This document shows, piece by piece, positions 12,331 through 25,355 of a stretch of DNA of 64,000 nt. A program made the translations under genes and the position numbers. Numbering within the stretch: the first letter of the stretch is position 1; the number at the start of each line of letters is the position of its first letter. The notes beneath the pieces were generated by a model. The model made no database searches. It was not told where the DNA came from and saw only the letters and a list, made by a program, of their open reading frames with translations. The stretch is from Echinometra lucunter (lineage: Eukaryota; Echinodermata; Echinoidea; Camarodonta; Echinometridae): contig CM057157.1 in the NCBI GenBank assembly GCA_029962745.1, forward strand, positions 9,700,587 to 9,764,586. The letters run 5' to 3'.

Positions 12331-15301
12331 TGATAATCAAATACATTTATTTTCTGAACAAAAAAAATGTAAGGTGATAACACTGTTTGAAAATTAATTC
12401 TGTCAATGAAATACATTTAGACTGTTTTAAGAATACACTCTGCAGATCAGAGCATCACAGTACCAAATGAAAACATGCAACATATCATTTTGTTTAAAAT
12501 TTTTTAAATTGTATATTGATATGAATGTTTCAAATCACTACCAAATAAATCAGAACACCTGCTAAAAAAAGCTGTATGTTAACACTACACAGTCCCAGCT
12601 TTGGGAACTTGTGAAAAGAAGTGATTTTGAAACCATATTGAATCTTGTTATTTCTACCTAAAAAATATAGATAAATAAACCGACTATGTTGGGATGGCAG
12701 GAAGGTCTAAAGTTGTATTTTTATCTAGTACTGGATCTCTATTCCATTCTACTGCGGTTTATTTTTTGTATGCAAGTTCTTCTCAAATCAATAGTCATAT
12801 TCTCCTGAGAGTAGAGTTGTGAATGATTGATAAATGTCATGCTGTTTTAAAGTCAGACAAACCTCAATATATCCCTACTCCCTGCTGTGTGAAGGAAACA
12901 AAATAGGTTGTTCTTTTATCAGCCTTTCTTTTGACATTTCAGGTATATCTGATGAGTGTATTGATTGTTCTAATGGTATGAAACAGATGCTAAGAGCTTT
13001 CATGTGACCCACGTGAGCTCTTATTGATATTTTAGAGTGAATGAATTAATGTTTACTGTTGGCAAGTTAGTAAAGGTATCGATTTAAGTGTATACATCAA
13101 AGAGTTGTATTGTCCATAAAATCAAAAACATTCTTTACAAATTAGCTTACGCACATGGACCAGACACTACAGTGTATTAATGAAGTAGACATCAGGCTCT
13201 TAAGAGAAAAAAATGTTTTGATTCTTCACTCTGGAAAAGGGTTCCAAAAAAGAGGTGGTGTCAAGGAAAATTGATTAAGATAATGATATCTATGAGGAGA
13301 AGGAATAAATGACTTAGAAAATTCAGTGGAGAAAATTAAGTTAATGAAAGAAATGGGAGAGAGAAAAGCAAGCATAACTTCAGTGGTTGAAAGAAATGTG
13401 GAGAAAAGATGAAAATAGAAAGGAAGAGAAAGAGAAAGAGTAAGAGATAAATTTGAGGGAAAAGGAGGTGTGATAAGTGGTATGGGGGAAATGGGGGGGG
13501 GGGGGGAGTCAGCTTTTGAAGATATTCCACCTGCAGATAATGAATTCCAATGTTTCGATTTAAAATAGATGTAAAACTTTAACAAGCACAGGTGACATTT
13601 CCCCTTATATACATATAAATTTATTTTTCAGTACCTTCTCTATCATGCCTATAAAAGTCAGAAGTAGCAGTGGCTACAGTAATAACTAAAAAGATGTTTG
13701 GTAAGTCTGCAAAATCGGAAAATAGCATTGAACACACACACACACATACTTAAATTTTTCGACATGCACTCATCAGAGTAAATTGCATGAATGGACAGCA
13801 AGCTCAAAACAATATAGATGGAAACTAGGGAGGAATACGTGAGAATATGATGTGCTGTTATGTCAGAGTTAAATAAAAGATATATGAGATATTCTGAACT
13901 TGTGTTTATGAAAAAATTGTCTGTAGTCTTGTTAGAAAAATTTATGAGTGATAGATAAAAATGTATGCTTTTAAACTGATAGCCAACAATGCAACAAAGT
14001 TATTTCACTGAATGTCTTCAGATTCATTGCCAGATTAATCTAAAAGAAAAAAAAAGGATTTGAAAAAAAAAGTGGGAATAAAGCATTGACTTCAATACGA
14101 ACCTATAAAAATTTATAAATATGGGTGATCTTCATAGATATGATAGAACCTGCAGGTTTTGGAACAGCATATTGATTTAGAATTGTATTATTTATGAACG
14201 GTATGATTAGAAACCTCATATTGAGAGCCTAGGGCAAAAGGTTCGACCATTCCATTCTTTCCCTTTTCCGGTTTCCTCCTTTTGGTTGAATCTGTTGCAG
14301 CATTCATGAAAACTACTTATTGAATTTTTTAGCATGCTTTGAGAGAGATTCAGACACATAATCACCTTGGCTTTCTGAAACCTGTAATGATTTATTGATT
14401 TTTACCAATGCACTTCTTTCTGAAGATCACAGTGTCATAATGATGATGGTCACATAACTTGAAAAAATGCAACTGTTCTGATTGAAATAAGAATATAGGC
14501 ATATCATATCAAACCTGTGAAAGCTTTTCAGTGCAGATATATTAAACATATCTTGAGGGAAAATCTTGACCAATGGAAATCTGTAATGAATATATTTCTC
14601 ACTTTTTAAGATATTTTTTCCTCATTGATTGTGTTACTCTCATTTCTTTTGAATTTCTGCAAAAAGCCTTAATAGTGCCATCTTGAGATTATAGCTATGC
14701 AAACTGAATTGTATCTTTAATGTATATGTAGTATGGATTATGTTGTAAAAGAATTTTCTTTCAGTCAGGGTGCTTCACTGATTAAAAGCCACATTTTGTC
14801 TACAATCTGTTTACAGCTGGATGTTAATCTGGATTTCATATCAGGTTTTTTCTAAATTCTGTACTAACAAATTTTCAGTTAAAGTGGTAAATTTTATACT
14901 GATCTAGATTGAAATTTCATGTCAGTGGGTCATATGCCTTTAATGGTTTAGTTAGCAACATTTCATTTTTTCATATTTATAATTCATCATGCATAGCATA
15001 TAATGAATGTAGGGTTTGTGACTGAAGTACTCTAAATCGCTCACATGCCTTTACCACTATGCAAACCTTTTCTTGATCTTTGGTCTTCTCAGATATCATT
15101 ATTCTACCAAAGATTCCGGATTCATTTGGACGATTCATAACTTTATTGACTTAAAGATAGCTTTGATAAGTCTGTGTGTCATTGACATGTGAGGATTTTG
15201 TGGACTTTGTACAATTATGATATAGTTTTTTTCAGAATGGAGGTTGATAGTACATGTAGATTTGATATGTTCTCTTCTTTGTTTGCTTTCTGTATTGACA
15301 G
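12331..15301. other. Presumed intron upstream of the large GLIS exon
   Basis: AT-rich sequence with a GA-rich patch around 13320-13450, a G run near 13492-13506 and a short CA repeat near 13733. It ends in the acceptor TGTATTGACAG just before 15302. No exon was recognised within it. Confidence 0.55.
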
Positions 15302-17041
15302 ATGGACGATATGGCAGTATGGAAGTGGTCATCACCAATGCTAACGAGAATGGGATGCCAAGTCCAACAGCACCGGGTACAAACTTCAGACAGAACCGCT
15401 TCCGCCAGCCTGGCAGCAACCAGACCCAGCAGCAGGGTTCTCAGGGATCGGGCTTTAACTCAACTCATCACCGGCAGGGCACCTCAGAGAGAAGCATGTC
15501 ACCAACAGCTAGTGATATCTCCAGCATCCGCTTCACACCTAAGAGCCTGTCCAATGACGGAGCCCAGGTCCATCCTCCCACTAGTGCATCCAGTGACAGG
15601 CATCATCTGTTGGATGTGAAGCAGGAATGGGGGAGCAATCGGCAGGGGCATGGAGGTGGCCCAGGATCTCAGGCGGGAAGTGATGTGGCTGATCAGACAT
15701 TGATGCCTCCTGGTTCAGCCATGTCCCACTATGCCAGCAGCTTTAACTCTCTCTCCCCATTCCCCATTGAAATATCACCATCAGGTTCCAGTTTTGCCAG
15801 TCCAAGACATTCTGCAAGGTCATACACAGCATGGGGGTCAAGAAAACGAGCACTGTCCCTTTCTCCACTCTCTGCAGAAGGCTTGGACTTGAACTCGCTA
15901 ATCCGTACCAGCCCAACATCTTTGGTAGCTTATATCAATAGCTCAAGAGGGTCTTCTGCTTCAATATCACCCTTTCAGGGTTTTCAGGTGGGAGACTATG
16001 GTCACTTGTCTGCACGTAATAGCAGCAGTCCCATGTCACAAGGATCCTCATTGGGAATCAATTGTCAGGTGTCTGTCTCTGGTTCTGTCAATGGGGACAA
16101 GATGCCCCCTCCCTATCAACAGCCCAAACAAGGGCAACACCAGTATGAGGCTACTGATCCACAGATTGTCACCCAGCAGATGCAAGCCATGGAAAGCACA
16201 AATACCATGACCAATGAGACAGGAATGAACAGTCAGTTAATTGTGCAGCCGCAGGAAGAAGCTCTCCAGGAGTTTGCAACCGGTTTCCCTCCCTACCATG
16301 TGTACAAACAGGAGCCTTTAGAGCAAGGCTTCAGCCAGACCTCAGGCTTTTCACAAGGTCAGGACTATCCACAAGGACAATTCCCAGCAAATTCTGAACA
16401 ACCCCACCAGGTTCCACCTCAACATCCCCAGCATCCCCATCCACCACAGGCTCTTCCTCAACATTCTCATGCACCCCAGAACCATCCCCAGCCCAGTCCA
16501 TCCTTCTCTCAGAATCAACCCTACTCCACTTCACAGACATACCAACAAAACCCCTCATTCACTCAGCCTTCCACCTATCCACCTACCAACTACCCTGCTC
16601 CAATCCAGGGCAACTACAACCTCCTGTTCCTGGTCAATATGCATCCGCACCAGGACAGCTTCCATCCATGACCACCCACCCCCTCCCTGCAAACATGCCC
16701 CCTCCTCCACCCTACCATGCCCAGCACTTTGACTCCAGTGCCAACCACTCGCCTCCCATCATCAGCACCAACCCCATGGCTCCCCCATCTCCACCTCCAC
16801 TCCCAAACTAGGCCTGGAGGTCGAAGAAAAGATCTGCAGGTGGATTGACTGCAATGCCTTCTTTGAGGAGCAGGAAGAACTTGTCAGGCACATAGAGAAG
16901 GTGCACATTGACCAGAGAAAAGGGGAAGACTTCACCTGTTTCTGGCAGGGGTGTACAAGACGCTTCAAGCCTTTCAACGCTCGCTACAAGCTTCTCATTC
17001 ACATGCGGGTGCATTCAGGAGAGAAGCCCAATAAATGCACA
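15302..17041 (+). CDS. GLIS3: GLIS3-like zinc-finger factor, large exon: N-terminal region and zinc fingers 1-2
   Basis: Exon of a GLIS-family nuclear transcription factor, which binds G-rich GLI-type DNA sites through five C2H2 fingers. The acceptor TGTATTGACAG precedes it and GTAAGTAG follows 17041. A possible initiator is ATG 15319, but the frame is also open back to the acceptor, so an upstream exon may supply the true start. The N-terminal part is Ser/Gly/Gln/Pro-rich. About 175 codons after that ATG lies the GLI/GLIS conserved block, with [26 protein letters not shown] and later YGHLSA. A Gln/Pro/His-rich stretch follows. Finger 1 (CRWIDC...HIEKVH) and finger 2 (CFWQGC...HMRVH) are joined by IDQRKGEDF, and the exon closes with SGEKPNKCT, which gives the first Cys of finger 3. 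The fingers match GLIS1/GLIS3 rather than GLI or GLIS2. The frame shifts twice inside the exon (see separate entries). The exon ends in phase 0. Confidence 0.93.
16612..16671 (+). other. Apparent 1-base frameshift in GLIS exon (first)
   Basis: The frame encoding the N-terminal region runs out after [10 protein letters not shown] into an unrelated tail and a TGA at 16669. The next coding-like stretch ([12 protein letters not shown], then [12 protein letters not shown]) lies in another frame from about 16621. A single missing base near the AACCTCC run at about 16618-16624 would connect the two. A sequence error is the simplest reading. Confidence 0.75.
16733..16811 (+). other. Apparent 1-base frameshift in GLIS exon (second)
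   Basis: The proline-rich frame ends in TAG at 16809-16811, while the zinc-finger frame ([14 protein letters not shown]) begins in a third frame just upstream and is open only from 16733. One missing base around CACTCCCAAAC would join them. An alternative is that the CTAG at 16808-16811 is a splice acceptor after a pyrimidine-rich tract, but no good upstream donor is seen and the sequence it would remove looks coding. Confidence 0.7.
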
Positions 17042-20000
17042 GTAAGTAGAGAAAAACAAAGCACTAGAGGTTATAAAAACTACCTTTTTACGGTTTCTGT
17101 ACCAATTATATTGTCTTCTTCCTATGAAGCCATATTAAATGATTACCTCTTATTCACAAATTTAGAAACAGCAGTCACAGTGAAATCATAACCTCTTTTT
17201 TGTTGTGTTTATGTTTTTATTGAAAACCAAAAACAGAAACATAAAACACAAAAATAACCAACAAATAAAAACATACATACAATGAGTTAAGTCCAATAAC
17301 TCGTATCGTGATAAATAGGGTCTCTATGTCTATTTACATAAAGAGAAAACAGAGGTCATTCAAAGGGTTTTTATTAGAATTTCAAATCAAAAGACCATTT
17401 TTTGAAAGGTAAGCATAACATGTCATTCTTTTGTGCAATTTTATACTCAGTATGCTTTTTTTACTTCTAATAAAGCCATAAAAGCTTTGTAGTTTAACTC
17501 AGACTTCTGAGACTTGCATCAAATTACATAAAATTTAAAGCATAAGAATAGAAATTTGATACATATGTCATGGGAAATCATAACCTCTGTTTTACTTTAT
17601 ATATGGTATCTTTAATAATTATGTCAAATATTTTTGCAACATGATTTATAGCTCACATTTTTTTGAGTCCTTCATAGGAAAATAGTTTTTTTTTTTTATC
17701 AATGTGTTAAGAATTGATTTTGTTGCATAAATTGTTTCTGTTAAATGTATTGCTCTTTACAAATAATTGTCTGCCACTCAGTCATTGTCAGCACAGAAAA
17801 AATTCATAGTCATCTCTTTCATAACAAAAATTGACTTTTTTACTGGGCATTTCTGCGGAAATCGTAAAATTTGTCTGATCTTTACTTTATGCGCTATCTC
17901 CCTGGAGTACCACCATCTCTCAACATCTGTTCAAATGCTCAGATCCTTCCATAGATCTGACAGAAATAGAAATTCCATAGAAGAGGAAAAATCTTTTAAT
18001 TCTTTCTCCCCTTGTAGATGTCTATTCCTTCATTCATTGGTTGTCGGTTTATCACCTTGCCATAAATTGAGTGCCCTTTTTGGCGCCAAGACCCAAATGG
18101 ACTGCACGAGATCTCTCCAACTTTTTCCTTCATGTTACAAATACTTGGTTCTATTTAGGATGTGTTCAGATGTAGAAATGTTCAGCTAAAATTTTAGCAG
18201 GTGATTAAAATATGGATAATTTTTCAGTGCTTATCTATTCTTAGTCAGTTGGGGGTTTGATATGAAGGTTTTAGAATAATTTTGAAAGGAAAATTTTTTA
18301 TAATGATTGAAAAGGTTAAGAAATATTGGTAGATTGCATATGGACTTGATTTACATGCTTAGGAATTGCACAATACTTATTGATTGGTCCTCTTATCCTT
18401 GCCCTGTACAATCCATTGGAATAAAGGTCAAAGGTCAGAGGCTCCAGATCTGTGACTTTGACCTGTGAACTCTCAGTCTTAAACTGGGTCAGCTCTAGAA
18501 CAGTCCTTGTTTGATATCATAAGGCCTTAGCCTTGACCCTGAGCCTCCTACACACACCTGTCCCTATGACAAGCTTGAAGTTCAGTCTTTTAAAGCAAAG
18601 ACCTTTTCCAGGGTCTGTTTAGGAACAGAAAATGAAAGTTATGAAAAGTGTCCAAAATTAAGTGGTCAAGATTTGTTGGTGCAAGTCTTGTATTATATGA
18701 GGTATTGAAGCACATTTTGCATAATAAAGAATTCTTATTGGTTTTGTTCACGCTGTCAGTAAAATCATGTTCCCTGTAACTCATGATCTTCATAGAGTAG
18801 CCATATTGCTATTGAATGCCTTCGTAACAGGTTTAAGAATTGAAAAGAAGCAGGCATTGGTTAGTGATTGCAATATAATGTATTAGCCAATATTTTAACC
18901 TACAGATATTTCAGCAATTTGGGTCAATTTTCACATATTACCAAGTTACCATTTTCACGTTTTGAATGATGTTTATATACTTTATTCAGACATTTATTAA
19001 GTGAAAGTTTTTAGCGAGGACATAATCGCCAAATTAGAAAATTAAAACCACGGTGAAAATTTCAGCTTATAGAGGAGGCGGCCTTCTGTATTAGTTCTTC
19101 ACGGGCCTAAAGTTGCCCGTGGTTGCTTGAAGGGTAGAATGAAGATAAATTCACTAGTTTTCCTTTATGTACAGGTGGTTTTTAATTACTTTATATGGTC
19201 ATGTAGGCAGGTCTGATGGTACCAGTATAAGTTTTTCCAACAATCTGGGCCCCCGAAACTTGGCCTTCCCTATTTCAGTTGCGTCCTCCTCCATCCAGGT
19301 ATGCTAGAAACAATAAAGCATCTGGAGATGGAAGGTAATGAAAAAATGACTTCTGGGTGAGGAGAGATGAGCAAGGACACTCTGGATGAAAGTGTGAGGA
19401 AAAATAAAGACATTCTGATGTTGTCTTGTCTTATCAGATATCTCTTGCCTTGACCTTGTGACCTGCTGACCTCTGAACCCAGATGTCACATTTAGATTAT
19501 GTATGCTTGTGCATCTTTCATACTCCTCCCTTGCAAGCGAGGGGCTTGCTCAGGGGACCAGGAAAGTTGTCTAGAAAACAGCTTTTTGAAACTGTGAAGA
19601 GAAAACTTGTATCCGGAATCCAGTCATTGAATGAGATTTGAAATAATTTTCACTTTTTCACATACAAATTTCCTATTTAAGACATTAGCTTAGGTTTGAG
19701 AGAATTCCTTTGTATGTGAGCTTCCAGTACAATTGCTTCAAAAGTCAAACTTTATTGCAAGAAGTTCAGTAAAAGGGAAAAGCAGTGTGATCCCTTTCCT
19801 TTGTAGGAGATTCAGAAAAAAGAACTGAATGCACTAGCTGATATACATGAGATAGTATTAAAGGTGAAGGAAATAAACTTTGTCCTCTTTTGATTCTAGG
19901 GAATATATCTGTATATTTAAATAAAGACGAAAGAATTCAAGACTGTCAGACTGAATATTTATGTAAAATGAAGAATTAAAGACGTGTCAAATTCAGTTTC

Positions 20001-20750
20001 CAGGGTTTTATCACATTATACTGTATAGGTCTCAGGCGGTGGGCGTGTGCATTAAAAGTTACTAATATATGAAATTATAAGCAATGCATCCACTGAAAAT
20101 TCATTGTGAATGATTTTATCCAGGCAGCTTCATGAATTTATTTGCATCAAATACAAACTGTTAGCCTGTTATGCATTTAGAGGTCAGTTCTGTAGTGGTT
20201 ACAACAAAACAAATGCTTGCATCATTTGTCTAATATTTGAGTTTATGAATTTCCTTGCAAGATGGACTTCCTTGATGAATTCCTTTGTGACTTGTGACCT
20301 TCTGATAAGTGAGAACGAAATGGAGCTTTGCTGACACATGTATTTAAATCATGAATCATTCCAGATTTTGTCACAAGTTCAAGCCAACTGCATCATTTTC
20401 AGACAAGGAGGAAAAATGTCCCCAAGGGCCCAAATATTTTTGTCTGATGAAAGCAACATATATTTCTTCCTGCTGTATTTGTTAGTCTTTTTAGGGGCTG
20501 GAAGGGTCGCAGAGGTTATTGGGAGGTGTGATATTTTCGAGGAGTTTCGTAACTCTAAAAAATATTGGAAGGCAGAGTCAAAATGAGGTCAGATTTGATT
20601 AGGATTGCACCCAAATTGTTTGAGAATTTGGGGGTGTCAATTTATTGCGCTTGACCTGAAACAGACAGGCTTAATGTTAGGACTGGGAGGAAATCTATGT
20701 TTTGTACCCCAAGAGGTCGTTTATATGCTGATTTTGAATTGCTGATTTAT
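17042..20750. other. GLIS intron, left part, unique sequence
   Basis: Intron sequence starting with donor GTAAGTAG. It holds an A-rich patch near 17220-17280 and a nuclear-receptor-like DR1 motif at 18425-18437. Open frames such as 17767-18189 (140 aa) have no domain features and no splice support. Confidence 0.6.
18425..18437 (+). promoter_or_regulatory. DR1 nuclear-receptor-like motif
   Basis: AGGTCAAAGGTCA is two consensus half-sites separated by one base, the DR1 arrangement bound by RXR, HNF4 and COUP-TF type receptors. TTTGACCT, an inverted half-site, follows about 20 bases later. The function is inferred from the motif only. Confidence 0.4.
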
Positions 20751-23338
20751 GTTTCGTAGAGTCATTTATTTAAAGCCTTTAATGTACATCTGCTGTTTAA
20801 GTTATCAAAATGAATGTTGAGAAAAGGTGATGAAAAGCACGATTACATGGGTGGCAATGATAGGATGCAATTCTCTGAAATTCCTCTTCAAATGATGATG
20901 ATTTCCGATTTATGAAGGGAGGGAAATTCATTCTATACTACCAATTTAAAAAAATCCTTTCATTCTTTATGATACCAAATGTTATTTCTTCTCCTGATAA
21001 CCAAGTCATTTGTCTAAAAACTTTCGGGCTTGGTTCATCTTACATTGGTAGGTAATTTCATCAGAAATTCAATTGCTCACATACCCTTGTCAATCTTTGT
21101 CATTTTTATACAAATTTATTCTCTACTTAATTGAATGCCTGATATGATTCTTTACAACTTTCATAGCTAACCCCATGACTTTTCTGTAAACAAAGACAGA
21201 TATTTGTCCCTGTTATAAATGCACAAAGACACCAAGAAAATTACAGTGATGGGATGCAAACAATCAAAGCCCTGATAAAGCAATCAAATCCAATATTACT
21301 TAGGAGCAGGATGTATTCCATATTCTTCTTAAATGACGAAGATAACCCAAAATATTGATGCCGCTGTGGTTTCTTCGTAAATTCTAAGTAGAATTTGTAG
21401 GGTATGATTAGAGCCTCGGACAGGAACAGTGGGGCTACCTCTTCATATTTAGCCACAAAAGTTCACCTCTGTCATATTCAATTTGCTGCTAATAAGTGGT
21501 AAAAATGCAATTCCATTGATATATGTACAAGTCTCTGTATCAGAAATCTGTACTATATTTAATTCTGGGGTTAAATTAAATATTTTTTTTCTGCTGACAA
21601 AGATGGAACTTTCCATATTTTTCACCTGAATTTTTTGTGAATTTCTTTCAGAAAAGTTGAAAATTTTGACATATCCCCCTTCTCTGATAAGAACTTTTTT
21701 TGTATAATAGGTGAATTGCCCTTAATTGCAGTATATTTTAATGCTTTTGAAGATAAAAATCTTATTATGAATATTTGAGATTATTTGATATTGACTTATT
21801 CATGAACCTAATATATTCCCTTTTTTGCTTTTCAACAGGCTTTCAGGATTTTTAAATGCAAAGTGTCTCACAATAGTCCTTTGTGTTCTCCACCACATAA
21901 GCTATCATGTCCTATCCAGTATCTCTCAAATGACATGGGTGTCCATTTTGAAAGTAAACTTACTCCTTTTCTGAGGTGGAAATGACCTTTCCCAATGAAA
22001 TGCCTGCTGTGAAGCAAAATTAGAAAAACCGTTGAGAGATCAGGTTTATCGAACAAGTCATGGGCTGAAAAAAGGCGGGATGTCAACCGTAGGGCGCGCA
22101 TGGGTCAGTGAGTGCAGCATTAGAAGCAGGATAATGTTCCATTGTCAGGATGGACTTTGACTTGATAGCATTGCTTTCTAGGCATTTTCAAACCAGTTTG
22201 AAATTTCACACATGAATGAGGGAATATTTTAAGGTTTTTTAATTTGAGATAAAAAAACTTAAAGTTTTAGTCTTCAAGGGATGACTTTCATTTTTGTATG
22301 ATAAACAAAACTTCCGATCTATCTAAAATACTATTTCTGTATATATTGGAGGAAGAAGGGTAGTTTGGAGTGTAACCAAGCAGGTGAAAATGATTACTGG
22401 TATGTACTTTGTCCAGCAAAACATCTAGTTCTGTGATAGAAACTTATTCATCCTCAATCATAAAGAGGCTATGATCCAGCACGGTTTGCATAGCATGTCA
22501 AAATATCCCCGATAGACCCCTATTAAAAACATGTTTCAAATGATATTGATTAAGTACAAGTGCGCATTATTACACTTTTTCTAGTTTCTTGCAGTCGATA
22601 ATCCATATGTCACAGGTGGGACATATGAAGTCATTAGGAGATGAACAGTGTATCTGTTTACTGCTCCTTAGAAAAAGAAACATAGTTGTAAAGTTATAGA
22701 AAGATATATAATGGTGCAATTCTTCATTTGAACTTCATGAACTTTATGAACTTTTCCAGGGGGGAAGATTATCTCTATGACGGTATACGTGTAGGAGAAC
22801 TGCAATTGAGAATATGCCCGAGCTATGGAGTTATTTACTTTTGTCTGAAAACAGATGGTTCAATATTTTGACTAGATGTTTATCTCAGGTATATTTTGAC
22901 ACTTAATGCTCATCTACAGCAACATGATCATTGGAGTCAGTGACCGACAACATCATGAGGTCAAGGGTCAAACTCGGGATGATTCCTATTTCACTTGTTC
23001 CTGCTTTGTGGAACATGAAGATGATCTTGTTTGTTGCAAATCCTGTGACGCACATGTAGCTTGACACCCTTCTCAAGGTGCCATTTTTTTCCTCGTTCCT
23101 ATTATTTTTCGTGAAGGAATGGGATGATATATAAAGACATTGGAATGTGAGAATTCTTGTCTCCCAAGAATATGACTTACTGAGAGAATAAACACGAAAA
23201 CCCTCCTAATATGTTACTGATATGTTCATTTGACATATTTTTCCAACATAAATCAGCACCATATCCTTGTTAATTTGAAGAATGAAAAAGAATGTTTCTT
23301 GAAAATGCATTACATTATAAAAGTGCAATAGTGCCGAA

Positions 23339-23706
23339 GCTACTATGAAGTTAGCCTGTAATCATGGCAACATGCTGCTCTTTTCTTTGCTCTTAAACGC
23401 TATGTCTGTGATGGCGAGACTAGCCAAACAGCGTGCAGCTTGCTACGCGCCACCTTAATCACTGGTCTATGTTAGTTGTTGTATCTCATTATGGTAATTG
23501 AATTTTTTTGTAGATTTTCGTACGAAAACTGACCGTACGTAATAAGAAAACAACAATAATGTAGACCAGTGAGTAAAGGTGGCGTGCGGCAAGCCACAAG
23601 CTGTGAGGCTAGTCTTGCCATCACAGACGTATAGCTTGCGTTTAGCATTTAAGAGTGAAGAAAAGAGCAGCACTACGCTGTGATTAAAGGCTACTATGAA
23701 GTGAGC
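23339..23706. mobile_element. Foldback element with long inverted arms (copy 1)
   Basis: Two arms of about 140 bp face each other. The left arm has GCTGCTCTTTTCTTTGCTCT, then GTCTGTGATGGC and GACTAGCC; the right arm carries their reverse complements. The element is flanked by near-identical direct repeats, GCTACTATGAAGTTAGC and GCTACTATGAAGTGAGC, which may be an unusually long target duplication. The centre is short and AT-rich. The open frame at 23467-23721 is an arm translation, not a gene. Confidence 0.8.
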
Positions 23707-23913
23707 ATACCTGTATGCCATAGTCCTTTACTGTGTTTTGAAATGGGAGGAAATTTAGTATCAAAGAAATATTACAAAATAAAGAAACACATAAAACAAA
23801 AGTACTGGTAAAATGTACACAAAAGATACTTTATTTTACATGTCTTGTAATGAAACTTGTAAGGCTTGGGAGTGAAGTGTAGTTGTGTGCATACACATGA
23901 TTCTTATGACAGT

Positions 23914-24251
23914 AGGCGCTTTCACACCTACCCGAAATTACGAGAACCTTTTCAGGCCCCCAAATACCCAATAATTATTTTGTGCATTCACACCTCCCAA
24001 ACCAGACCTCTGCGGGAAAGTTCTCATAGTTATGAGCATGTTGCATTACAGTTCAGCGCTAGTGTTCGATGGGATAGAAGTTCTCGTAATCTGACTTCAC
24101 ATTGCAAATATCCCAGTGACCTTGGGAGAAAGTATGCGTAATTTGAGAAAGTACTTACTGAACTTCGGGGATATTACAGTTAGTAGTATTTTCACTTCAC
24201 ACTGGCAAAATACCGGGTAATTTTCCTGAACGGGTAGGTGTGAAAGCACCT
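23914..24251. mobile_element. MITE with 21-bp TIRs (copy 1)
   Basis: The left terminus AGGCGCTTTCACACCTACCC and the reverse complement of the right terminus AGGTGCTTTCACACCTACCC differ at one base. CATGATTCTTA occurs close to both outer edges (about 23897 and 24252), so a longer target duplication is possible but is offset from the TIR on the left. It is 338 bp, the same length as its twin at 35565. No coding capacity; the apparent 91-aa frame is internal to it. Confidence 0.82.
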
Positions 24252-25355
24252 CATGATTCTTAATCATGATCTTAATGAAAGTGATGACCAGGGCGTTTTG
24301 CTATATGAATGTTTATTGATATAAAGTTTTATCGTACCTTCCCACATGATAAAAATCAGCCTTTTATTTTACTCTCAAGCTACATGTATCTTACAAGATA
24401 TAAAATATCCATGTTTGATCTGTGAGATATCTCAGTGAGCCACAGCTAGGCTTATGTATTCACGCAGCTACAAGCATTCCGTCATGTCCTCTCGCAAATG
24501 AAAGATTAATCGGCAGTCAGTTTGAGACCACAAATACTGCTGTCTATAAAACACACAAGAACGCATAGCATGCCTGCGTACAAACGTGCCGGCATCTGAA
24601 GCCTGCCAAAAGTGCATTGTCAACTTTATCTTTATCTTTCAGTTATTCATTTGTCACTCATTGATATGTCTTGTACTATGCAGCAATACATTATATACCT
24701 TTTTTGCATTATTTTGAAGTTTTCATTATACAATATTGCCTGCTTGTAAATATTGAAATCTGAATGATAAAAAAATCTAGTTTGGAAATTTTTCTTTGAT
24801 CTTTTCACTTTGAAATGTTTTTCACAATATCATATTGCAGAAAAATGCAAAATTTCTTTAGTCTGAAAAGGTTACAATTTAAGCCTCCAAATTGAATTGA
24901 AATTATATTTTTATCCTGTGAATTACAAAGAAGAACATGCTTCAATGGAAATTTGTGTAGTATGAAACCACCAGCCATCAACTTCTGATTTTCAAGCAGA
25001 GTGGCATAATCAGTCAAATTTTCATATCATTGCACATTTTGCAGTATTCTTATACAAGAAGATAATGATAAAACAAAGAACTGTAACAGTGAGAACATGT
25101 AGATCTATTTTTTTTTTCTTTGCTCATGTTGCTTGCTGTGTCATTTCTGACCCCGAAGTCACTCAAAGAATTTCCTAATTGGCTGAAATTCATGTATCAT
25201 CCCCCTCAACTTGTCTCATCCTTGGTTTCTTTGTCAAAAAAAAGGTGGTGGGGAAAATCTCTTTTGTTGCAAAGATTGACTCAGCAAGGTTTCATGTCTG
25301 TCAGCCATCATTTTGAAACAGATAAGGGAAATTCAATAAACATTGTACCACTCTT

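Noticed and set aside
11932..12416. Ile/Met-, His/Tyr- and Ser/Leu-rich open frames of 89-140 aa
   Set aside because: These are translations of a GAT/AAT microsatellite on both strands.
15244..16671. 475-aa frame taken as a complete stand-alone protein
   Set aside because: The first 19 codons are the polypyrimidine tract and acceptor of an intron, and the last residues are an out-of-frame tail after an apparent indel. It is part of the GLIS exon.
17767..18189. 140-aa open frame as an extra GLIS exon
   Set aside because: No zinc-finger or GLIS motif, and the exons on either side already join in correct phase.
21241..22101. Small minus-strand frames repeated at 32898 and 33521 as a conserved gene pair
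   Set aside because: Their conservation is due only to the 11-kb repeat of the same DNA; they have no family features.
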